Of a stretch of DNA of 64,000 bases, positions 1 to 8,070 are shown piece by piece (position 1 is the first letter of the stretch; every line of letters starts with the position of its first letter). The notes under the pieces are model-generated. The model saw only the letters and a list, made by a program, of their open reading frames with translations. It did not search any database and was not told the DNA's origin. Location of the stretch: contig CAWFFB010000011.1 of the NCBI GenBank assembly GCA_963814975.1, positions 1 through 64,000 of the forward strand, given 5' to 3'. A program made the translations under genes and the position numbers. This DNA comes from CAVUXJ01 sp963814975. Its GTDB lineage: Bacteria; Acidobacteriota; Vicinamibacteria; Vicinamibacterales; CAVVIG01.

Positions 1-2
1 TC

Positions 3-254
3 ATTCATCGCTGTTGCGGGCAGCGCACGGGGGACAACTGGAAGGGACAGATTCGCAGGGGCGCCAATAGCAGGCCACCGCACATCCGCGGCATCACGGA
101 CGAACGCGGGCGGCTCATGATGCTGATGAGGCACAATACCGACTTCGGCGATTCGTGGGAGCGCGAAAGCGAGAGCCACGAGTTACTTCCTGACCTCTCG
201 GTCGAGGCGTGCGCCTTTGGCGTCAACGCGATCGTGTACGCAATGACGCACTGA
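3..254 (+). CDS. DUF4159 domain protein, C-terminal end only
   Basis: The gene enters from the left edge and only its last 83 codons are present, ending in TGA. The conserved C-terminal signature of DUF4159 proteins is visible: PHIRGITDERGRLMMLM, then HNTDFGDSWERE, then FGVNAIVYAMTH at the very end. DUF4159 proteins are secreted or membrane-linked proteins of unknown function, common in acidobacteria and planctomycetes. It is transcribed towards receptor A, so the two genes converge. The family assignment rests on my memory of the motif, and nothing can be said about its N-terminal part. Confidence 0.7.
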   Translation: MHRCCGQRTGDNWKGQIRRGANSRPPHIRGITDERGRLMMLMRHNTDFGDSWERESESHELLPDLSVEACAFGVNAIVYAMTH

Positions 255-503
255 AGGGTTCGCGAATACGGGCGCTGCGAGGTCGGCACACCGTATGTCG
301 TCAGCGCATGTCCGCGCGAAGAAGCCGTCACACATCGTGTCGCGCCCGCCGGTCGACAGTCTCTGTAGCTTGGGCCGGTACGTATTCACTAATGCAAGAG
401 TCCGTTGAGCTGAACCGAGGGCAGCCGGCGAGGCTCGCCGACGGGTGCTTCGAGCGCGAAGGCGGCAGCCGGACCGGGCGAAGCTCACTGCCGGGCTGCG
501 GAG

Positions 504-535
504 TGCCGGGTGCCTCGAGCACCCAGCACCCGGCA
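504..535 (-). terminator. Hairpin after receptor A
   Basis: A perfect 10-bp stem (TGCCGGGTGC / GCACCCGGCA) with a 12-nt loop lies just past the stop of receptor A. There is no clear T-run, so it may be a weak or Rho-assisted terminator. The same stem follows receptor B. Apart from this hairpin I see nothing in the gap between the DUF4159 stop and the receptor stop. Confidence 0.5.
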
Positions 536-547
536 TCATCCTTCCTA

Positions 548-3500
548 TCAGAACGAGTAGCGCAGTCCGAGCTGCATCGTGCGGGGCGCGCCGGCGATGA
601 ACAGCGTATTGAACGCGTCGCTGGTGCGCTCGTTGTCGGGGTTGCCGTAATTGGCGCGATTCGTGACGTTGTACAGCTCCCAGTAGAGGCCGAGCCTGCG
701 AGCCGCGGCGCCCAGCGGGATCTCGTACTGCACCCGCAGATTCAGCGCCAGGAAATCGGAATGACCGGGCATCGTATTGTGCTTGGCGTAGCCGTTGGCG
801 TCGACGCTCTGACAGAATCGGGATCTCCGCATCATCGCGGCCTTTGATCGGGCGGTCGAAGTCGTCCAGGTCGTTGTTGACGTCGTCCCCCAGGAGCTCG
901 TTCACCGGAATGCCGGTGTAGTACACGAAGGTCGCCCCGACGCCCAGCCCGCGCCCGACGTCCCAGTTGCCGCCGGTCGTGAACGCGTGCCGGTTGGCCA
1001 GGTTGAACACGCCGTAGTCCGCCCGCGGGTTGAGCCCGCTCGTCACGCCGTAATCGTCGTTGACCCGCCGGTCCCAGATGGTATTGGCATTCCCGGTGAT
1101 GACGTTGACATCGCGCGCGCGTGCGAACGAGTAGCTCGCGCGCCCGGACCAGCGGTTGGCCATCCGCTTCACCACCCCCAGCTCCAGCCCCTGGTAGTCG
1201 GTGTTGAAGGCGTCCAGCGTCTGATACTCCAGGACGCGCCGGAAGTTCACGCCGCGCGCCGCCGCCGGAATCTTCGTGCCCGTCGGATCGAACACGCCGA
1301 TGCCCTGGTAGGTCACCTCCCCGTCGGCGCCCAGCGGCCCTTCGTTGATGTCGATGGTGCCCGTTTGATCGTGCCCGACGTTGCCGACGTAATCGACCGT
1401 GAGGGCGACGTTCGGCACGACCTGACGCTCCACGCCCATACTCCAGGACCACAGGTACCCCAGCCTCGGGGTCCCGCGGAGTAATGGGATGTCGAGGAAC
1501 ACCTCACCGGCCGCGTTCTTGTTGCGCAGGTCCACCAGCATGGCCCGACAGTCGGGGCTGATCACCGCGCGCCCGGCGCCGTCGCCCGTCGGATTCAAGC
1601 AGGGATGCGCCGGCCGCTGTCCACGCGTCGGCGACCGATCGGTCCCGGTATCGAACGTATAGGCCGATCCGATCACCGCGCTCGACAAGACCTGGTACAT
1701 GAACTGGTTCCGCGCCGGCTCGTAGAACTTGCCGACGCCGCCGCGGAAGACCGTCTTCTCGCTCACGGCATACGCCACACCCAGCCGGGGCGCGATGGCG
1801 TCCTTCGAGTCCGGCACGATGTCCGAGTAGTCGTACCGCAAGCCGAGGTTCAGCGTCAGCTTGTCGGTCGCCTGCCACTTGTCCGCGACGTAGCCGTTGA
1901 TGCGCCAGTCGTCCACCTTGAAGAACATGTCGCCCACGCGAATCCGAAAGCGGGTCGGATAGGTGAAGGGGTCCGCCGGGTTGAAATTTGCGTCCGTCAG
2001 AAAGTTGAACTGGCCAAAGGGCCCCCCCACCCCGGCGGGCGCCGTGAAGGTCGTCCCCCCGTTGCTGCTGGCGCCGAAGCCGAACTTCCACGTGTGCCTG
2101 CCGGGCGTGTAGGTGAACTGCTCGGTGAACGCAATCGTGTTCCAGTAGTGCCCGGCCGTGGCCGCCCGCGGGCCCGCCCGGTAGCTGGGATGCTGCTGCT
2201 GCGCCCCGAAGTCCAACGGATCGTCGCCGTTCAAGCCGGTAATCACGTGCGCCTCCGGGTCGAACGGATCGACCCACGCGTCCGCGCCACCGAAGAGATC
2301 GCGGGCGGCCTGCCTCAGGTGCTCCACGGTGCTGCTCACCTTGACCTCGTTGAGCATCCGGCTGTTCAGCACGGAGGTCCACTGGAAGTTGTTGATCGCC
2401 TCTTTCGCCAGCTCGTAGCGAAAGTTCTCGGCGGTGCTCTGGTCCTCATTCGGCCGCTTCGCCAACCCCCGTATTCGGGTTCCAGATCGTCCGGAAACTG
2501 AGGTTGTTCGACGGGGTCAGCTGGTAATCCACCCGCCCGAAGTACTTGGTGAGGTTGACGTCGTAGATGTCCGAGAAGGACGTCGCCAGGGGCGCCGCCT
2601 CCGCGGGAAACTTCAGGTCGAGCGCGTTCTGGAGCCACTGCCGCTCGGTGTTGAAAAAGAAGAACGCCTTGTTCCGGAAGATCGGCCCGCCGATGCTCGC
2701 GCCCACGATATCGTTGCCGCTCTCCGGCTTGGGCCGGCCTTCCTGCTTCGTGAAGTAGTTGGTGGCGTTGAAGCGGTCGTCCTGCCCGTAGTAGTACCCG
2801 CTGCCGTGAAATTGGTTGGTCCCACTCTTGGTCACCGCGTTGACGATGACGCCGGAGGCCCCGCCGTATTCCGCCCCGTAATCGTGCGTCATCACGTTGT
2901 ACTCGGAGAAGGCGTCGATGGTCATGCTGACCTGCGTAAACGCCCCCCCGCGATCGTCCTTGTTGTGGACGCCGTCCACCAGGAACAGATTGCTCTGGTC
3001 CTCGCGGCCGTTCGCGCTGTAGGTGGCCCCCTCGAAATTCCCGTTGTCCAGTATCCGGCGTCAACCCCGGCACCAACTGCATCAACGACAGCATCTCGCG
3101 CCCCTGCGTGGGCAGGTTCGAGATGTCCTGCGCCGACATGTTGGTGCCGATGGTGGTCTGGGTCACCTCGATGAGCGGCGAGGCCCCGGTCACCGTGATG
3201 GCATCGGCCAGCGTCCCGACGGGCAAGGTGTACGCGATCGTGACCGCCTGGCCCACGCCCAGCCTGATCCCGGTGCGTGTCTGCGTCTGAAAGCCGGCCA
3301 GCTCGGCCCTCATGGTGTAGAGGCCGGGCTGTAAGGCCGGGAGCACGAACCGGCCGGTCTCGCTGGTGGGGACGGTCCGCACCAGGCCGGTCGCCTCGTC
3401 GGTGACCGTGATCACCACACCGGGAAGTGCGGCTCCGGACATGTCGACCACGCTCCCGTTGAATTCGCCGGTGGCGAACCCCTGTCCAAAGGCGGCTGGG

Positions 3501-3574
3501 GAGCCGCCGAATACTCCGAGACTGACGATCATCACGACGAGCTTCCATCGAACACCCGATGTTCTGCTGCGCAT
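548..3574 (-). CDS. TonB-dependent receptor A (Oar-like, carboxypeptidase-regulatory N-domain), frameshifted
   Basis: An outer-membrane receptor that would import an unknown, probably large organic substrate using TonB energy. The start MRSRTSGVRW follows a GGAGGAG-type site and opens a signal peptide ending near AAFG. A carboxypeptidase-D regulatory fold follows (GSVVDMSGAALPGVVITV), then the plug (PLIEVTQTTIGTNMSAQDI; VDGVHNKDDRGG; EYGGASGVIVNAVTKSGTN), then a barrel closing on the typical terminal Phe (LGLRYSF). Full length would be about 1009 residues. The frame breaks near 3055, 2460 and 820. Receptor B reads correctly at 3055 and 820, so A was intact recently or these are consensus errors. 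A and B are close paralogues and C and D are more distant relatives. The substrate is unknown. Confidence 0.85.
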
Positions 3575-3591
3575 GATTGTCTCCTCCGGCC

Positions 3592-3645
3592 CCACGATGT
3601 GTTGACTCCCGGCGGATTCCTGGGGTGAGAACCGCCGGCCGCTGT
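3592..3645 (-). promoter_or_regulatory. Conserved leader box before receptor A ribosome binding site
   Basis: In gene sense this block reads CCCCAGGAATCCGCCGG, then GTCAACACATCGTGGGG, then the GGAGGAG site and ATG. Nearly the same block precedes receptors B, C and D, although A/B and C/D differ clearly in coding sequence. Conservation across both pairs points to a function in translation or leader folding. Confidence 0.5.
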
Positions 3646-3673
3646 CCCTTTACACCTGCGCGAACGTCCGACT

Positions 3674-4057
3674 GAGAGCGCTACGTTATGAGAGCGCTAC
3701 GTCAGTATTCGCGAGCACGAAAGGATTCGCGGATATGAAACACGCGGCTGCGGGTAAGAACGCAGGGGCGGATATGAAAGCGGCGAGTCTGATGAGAGCG
3801 TGACGTCAAGGAGTCGTGGACGAAAAAGATTCGCAGGTATGAAAAGAGTGTGGCGGATATGAATGTGAGGGCGGGTATGGAGGCGGCGAGTCCGATGAGC
3901 GCGCGACGTTACGGCTTCACGGGTATGAAAGAATTCGCAAGAGCGGGGGTGAGAATCGCGGCGGGTATGAACGCGTCGACGTTCAATCGGAGCGCGGCGT
4001 TACCAGTTGCGGGGTACAAAACGGTTCGCGGGCAAAAAAGGAGCGGCGGGTATGAAG
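3674..4057 (-). repeat. Leader repeat array of receptor A (TTTCATACCCGC units)
   Basis: On the plus strand the unit GCGGGTATGAAA, with one or two changes, begins at 3729, 3768, 3833, 3853, 3871, 3919, 3961 and 4046, often 18-21 nt apart. Groups are separated by a second element, GAGAGCGnnACGT, at 3674, 3690, 3794 and 3897. The array lies between the promoter and the start codon, so it would be transcribed as a 5' leader. The units are too degenerate and too closely spaced for CRISPR. No gene is supported between 3646 and 4241. Confidence 0.75.
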
Positions 4058-4128
4058 CGGCGGATCCGAAAGTAATCGGCGCGTCTACGAGTACGACAGT
4101 ATCGGCGCGTTATTCAGAGTACGGAGCG

Positions 4129-4156
4129 TATGTCATGCGCGTCGCGTCGGATGCAA
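4129..4156 (-). promoter_or_regulatory. Candidate sigma70 promoter of receptor A
   Basis: In gene sense this is TTGCAT, 16 nt, GACATA, about 555 nt upstream of the start codon. The same arrangement and part of the spacer (a GACGCGACG-like core) recur upstream of B and C, which supports a shared promoter even though the -10 match is modest here. Confidence 0.45.
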
Positions 4157-4241
4157 GGCTTGGAAATCGCCGACGACATGCAAACACGTGATCCGGATGT
4201 TGTTTCCACGCGTGCGAAGCCTGACTGACCGGGTGCCGAGG

Positions 4242-4266
4242 TGCCGGGTGCATCGAGCACCCGGCA
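4242..4266 (-). terminator. Hairpin after receptor B
   Basis: A stem TGCCGGGTGC / GCACCCGGCA with a 5-nt loop lies 20 nt past the receptor B stop. It has the same stem as the hairpin after receptor A and no strong T-run. Confidence 0.5.
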
Positions 4267-4285
4267 CCCGGCATCATCCTCACTA

Positions 4286-7200
4286 TCAGAACGAGTAGCG
4301 CAGTCCGAGCTGCATCGTGCGGGGCGAGCCGCCGATGAACAGGGTATTGAACGCGTCGCTGTTACGCTCGTTGTCGGGGTTGCCGAAATTGGTGCGATTC
4401 GTGGCGTTGTACAGCTCCCAGTAGAGGCCGAGCCGGCGCGCCGCGCCGCCCATCGGGATCTCGTACTGCACCCGCAGATTCAGCGCCATGTAGTCGGAAT
4501 GACCGGGCATCGTATTGTGCTTGGCGTAGCCGTTGGCGTCGACCTCCGACAGAATCGGCATTTCCGCGTCATCGCGGCCTTTGATCGGGCGGTCGAAGTC
4601 GTCCAGGTCGTTGTTGACGTCGTCCCCCAGCAGCTCATTCACCGGATTGCCGGTGTAGTACACGAAGGTCGCCCCGACGCCCAGCCCGCGCCCGACGTCC
4701 CAGTTGCCGCCGGTCGAGAACGCGTGCCGGTTGGCCAGGTTCGACAGGCCGTAGTCCGCCCGCGGGTTGAGCCCGCTCGTCACGCCGTAATCGTCGTTGA
4801 CCCGCCGGTCCCAGACGGTATTGGCATTCCCGGTGATGACATTGACGTCGCGCGCGCGTGCCGCCGTGTAGCTCACGCGCGCGGACCAGCGGTTGGCCAT
4901 CCGCTTCACCATGCTCAGCTCCAGCGCCTGGTAGTCGGTGTTGAAGGCGTCCAGCGTCTGATACTCCAGGACGCGCCGGAAGTCCACGCCGCGCGCCGCC
5001 GCCGGAATCTTCGTGCCCGTCGGATCGAACACGCCGATGCCCTGGTAGGTCACCTCCCCGTCGGCACCCGAGCGGCCCTTCGTTGATGTCGATCGGTGCC
5101 CGTTTGATCGTGCCCGACGTTGCCGACGTAATCGACCGTGACGGCGACGTTCGGCACGACCTGACGCTCCACGCCCATACTCCAGGACCACAGGTACCCC
5201 AGCCTCGGGGTCCCGCGGAGTAAGGGGATGTCGAGGAACACGCCACCGGCCGCGTTCCGGTTGCGCAGGTCCACCAGCATGGCCCGACAGTCAGGGCTGA
5301 TCACCGCGCGCCCGGCGCCGTCGCCCGTCGGATTCAAGCAGGGATGCGCCGGAAGCAGTCCACTCGTCGGCGACCGATCGGTCCCGGTATCGAACGTATA
5401 GGCCGATCCGATCACCGCGCTCGACAAGACCTGGTACATGAACTGGTTCCGCGCCGGCTCGTAGAACTTGCCGACGCCGCCGCGGAAGACCATCTTGTCG
5501 CTCGGGGCATACGCCACCCCCAGCCGGGGCGCGATGGCGTCCTTCGAGTCCGGCACGATGTTCGAGTAGTCGTACCGCAAGCCGAGGTTCAGCGTCAGCT
5601 TGTCCGTCGCCTGCCACTTGTCCGCGACGTAGCCGTTGATGCGCCAGTCGTCCACCTTGAAGAACATGTCGCCCACGCGAATCCGGAAGCGGGTTGGATA
5701 GGTGAAGGGGTCCGCCGGGTTGAAATTTGCGTCCGTTCAGAAAGTTGAACTGGCCAAAGGGCCCCCCCACCCCGGCGGGCGCCGTGAAGGTCGTCCCCCC
5801 GTTGCTGCTGGCGCCGAAGCCGAACTTCCACGTGTGCCTGCCGGGCGTGTAGGTGAACTGCTCGGTGAACGCAATCGTGTTCCAGTAGTGCCCGGCCGTG
5901 GCCGCCCGCGGGCCCGCCCGGTAGCTGGGATGCTGCTGCTGCGCCCCGAAGTCCAACGGATCGCCGCCGTTCAAGCCGGTAATCACGTGCGCCTCCGGGT
6001 CGAACGGATCGACCCACGCGTCCGCGCCACCGAAGAGATCGCGGGCGGCCTGCCTCAGGTGCTCCACGGTGCTGCTCACCTTGACCTCGTTGAGCATCCG
6101 GCTGTTCAGCACGGAGGTCCACTGGAAGTTGTTGATCGCCTCTTTCGCCAGCTCGTAGCGAAAGTTCTCCTGCGATGCTCTGCTCCGACTCGGCCAACTC
6201 GCCCACCCCGGTATTCGGGTTCCAGATCGTCCGGAAACTGAAGTTATTTCGACGGGGTCAGCTGGTAATCCACCCGCCCGAAGTACTTGGTGAGGTTGAC
6301 GTCGTAGATGTTCGCGAAGGACGTCGCCAGGGGCGCCGCCTCCGCGGGAAACTTCAGGTCGAGCGCGTTCTGGAGCCACTGCCGCTCGGTGTTGAAAAAG
6401 AAGAACGCCTTGTTCCGGAAGATCGGCCCGCCGATGCTCGCGCCCAGGATATCGTTGCCGCTCTCCGGCTTGGGCCGGCCTTCCTGCTTCGTGAAGTAGT
6501 TGGTGGCGTTGAAGCGGTCGTCCTGCCCGTAGTAGTACCCGCTGCCGTGAAATTGGTTGGTCCCGCTCTTGGTCACCGCGTTGACGATGACGCCGGAGGC
6601 CCCGCCGTATTCCGCCCCGTAATCGTGCGTCATCACGTTGTACTCGGAGAAGGCGTCGATGGTCATGCTGACCTGCGTAAACGCCCCTCCGCGATCGTCC
6701 TTGTTGTGGACGCCGTCCACCAGGAACAGATTGCTCTGGTCCTCGCGGCCGTTCGCGCTGTACGCCCCCTCGAAATTCCCGCTGTCCAGTTGCGGCGTCA
6801 TCCCCGGCACCAACACCATCAACGACAGCATCTCGCGCCCCTGCGTGGGCAGGCTCGTGATGTCCTGCGCCGACATGTTGGTGCCGATGGTGGTCTGGGT
6901 CACCTCGATGAGCGGCGAGGCCCCGGTCACCGTAATGGCATCGGCCAGCGTCCCGACGGGCAAGGTGTACGCGATCGTGACCGCCTGGCCCACGCCCAAC
7001 CTGATCCCCGTGCGTGTCTGCGTCTGAAAGCCGGCCAGCTCGGCCCTCATGGTGTAAAGGCCGGGCTGTAAGGCCGGGAGCACGAACCGGCCGGTCTCAC
7101 TGGTGGGGACGGTCCGCACGAGGCCGGTCGCCTCGTCGGTGACCGTGATTGTCACACCAGGAAGAACGGCCCCTGACACGTCGACCACGCTCCCGTTGAA

Positions 7201-7305
7201 TTCGCCCGTCGCGAACCCCTGGCCAAAGGCGGGGACTGCGGAGAGAAAAAAGGCGGGGACTGCCGAAAGGAAGGCGACGACGGCAACGAACGCGACACGG
7301 CGCAT
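4286..7305 (-). CDS. TonB-dependent receptor B, close paralogue of A, frameshifted
   Basis: Same domain order as receptor A: signal peptide (MRRVAFVAVVAFL, cleavage near AFG), carboxypeptidase-regulatory domain, plug and a barrel ending LGLRYSF, about 1006 residues if intact. The signal peptide contains a small internal duplication (FLSAVPAF twice). Long stretches match A almost base for base. The frame breaks near 6245, 6175, 5735 and 5090. At 5735 and 5090 the break is a single extra base relative to A (gtccgttcag against gtccgtcag; gatcggtg against gatggtg). The start follows GGAGGAGACAACC. Either a recent gene copy that has decayed or an intact gene with indel errors. Confidence 0.85.
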
Positions 7306-7319
7306 GGTTGTCTCCTCCT

Positions 7320-7372
7320 GCCCCCACGATGTGTTGACGACCGGCGGGTTCCCTGGGGAAGAGACCTCGCCG
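7320..7372 (-). promoter_or_regulatory. Conserved leader box before receptor B
   Basis: Gene-sense CCCCAGGGAACCCGCCGG, then GTCAACACATCGTGGGGG, directly before the GGAGGAGACAACC site. This is the counterpart of the box before receptor A and matches those before C and D. Confidence 0.5.
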
Positions 7373-7406
7373 GGCACTGCTCCTTGCTCTGCGCGAACGT
7401 CCGACT

Positions 7407-7681
7407 AGAGCGCGACATCAAAGTCGAATAAGAGCGTTCGACGTAACGTGCTCGCCAGGTATGAAAGTGGTGGCGAGGCATGAAGTGCGGCGGGTATGAA
7501 AGCGGCGACGAGTTAATCAGAGCGCGACGTGGGATTCGCGGGTATGAATGACTGGCGGGTATGAAATGGAGCGGGTATGAGCGGCGCCGGGTATCGGAGC
7601 GCGACGCTAGTATTCGCGGAGGACGACTGGACTCGCGGGTATGAACTGAGGGGCGGTTATGAACGTCACGCCGGGTATGGA
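7407..7681 (-). repeat. Leader repeat array of receptor B, clearest example
   Basis: Plus-strand units related to GCGGGTATGAAA begin at 7454, 7473, 7490, 7538, 7555, 7571, 7586, 7635, 7653 and 7670. Within groups the step is 15-19 nt, and the two gaps are 48 and 49 nt, about three steps. The second element AGAGCGCGACGT sits at 7407, 7431, 7519 and 7597, that is, before the array and in the gaps. This gives a two-level repeat. It lies between promoter and start codon. No open frame in the leader looks real. Confidence 0.8.
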
Positions 7682-7747
7682 ACGACGGGTCTGAGTCGGC
7701 GCGTCTCGCGTGAAAAAATCCGGGCGCTTTAAGAAGAGTACGGAGCT

Positions 7748-7775
7748 TGTATCATAGCCGTCGCTTCTGATGCAA
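7748..7775 (-). promoter_or_regulatory. Candidate sigma70 promoter of receptor B
   Basis: TTGCAT, 16 nt, GATACA in gene sense, with the -10 preceded by CTAT. About 443 nt upstream of the start codon. It aligns with the promoters proposed for A and C. Confidence 0.5.
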
Positions 7776-7832
7776 CGCTCAGAAGGATGCCGACGCGACG
7801 AAAAATATTCAGATCCCGTCTCGGGTCCAAGT

Positions 7833-7852
7833 TTTCGGATCGTGTGCCGAAA
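7833..7852 (-). promoter_or_regulatory. Inverted repeat upstream of receptor B promoter
   Basis: TTTCGG, 8 nt, CCGAAA, flanked by A/T bases, about 60 bp upstream of the -35. A related block (GGATCGTGTGCC between T- and A-rich ends) lies at the same place upstream of receptor C. It could be an activator or repressor site. Inference only. Confidence 0.35.
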
Positions 7853-7982
7853 TTTGTCGGCCTGATGAAGTGCGGACCTTCCCACCTTGTCCGCTGAAGC
7901 CGGACGCGACGTATCACGGACAGTGAACGGCAGTTCTCGCGGCCCGCCAGACGGTCGGCAGACCCAGCGCACGCCTGCCTGC

Positions 7983-8007
7983 TCTCAGACTTCAGACTTC
8001 AGACTTA
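7983..8007. repeat. Heptad repeat, three cagactt units
   Basis: Three tandem 7-bp units (cagactt, allowing one change) immediately beyond the receptor C terminator. They belong to the same family as the longer arrays near 12.15, 32.2, 36.2, 36.6 and 38.2 kb. Confidence 0.6.
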
Positions 8008-8042
8008 GAAGGGCCCCATGCGATTCCCGCACGGGGCCCTTC
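8008..8042 (-). terminator. Terminator hairpin after receptor C
   Basis: A 10-bp perfect stem (GAAGGGCCCC / GGGGCCCTTC) with a 15-nt loop, ending about 30 nt past the receptor C stop and followed in gene sense by TAAGTCT. A good intrinsic terminator candidate with a weak T-run. Confidence 0.6.
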
Positions 8043-8070
8043 GAGCAACTGACGTCGTCGAGCGACTGTG

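Noticed and set aside
183..2465. Reading the receptor A barrel frame through to 183 as one 760-aa protein
   Set aside because: After about 820 the translation loses receptor similarity, while the true C-terminus LGLRYSF is found in another frame ending at 548.
3674..4057. CRISPR array
   Set aside because: The repeated unit is only about 12 bp and degenerate, the spacing is irregular, and no cas gene is near.
7407..7681. Small coding sequences starting at the ATGAAA inside each GCGGGTATGAAA unit
   Set aside because: The units fall in different frames, lack Shine-Dalgarno sequences and face against the receptor genes.
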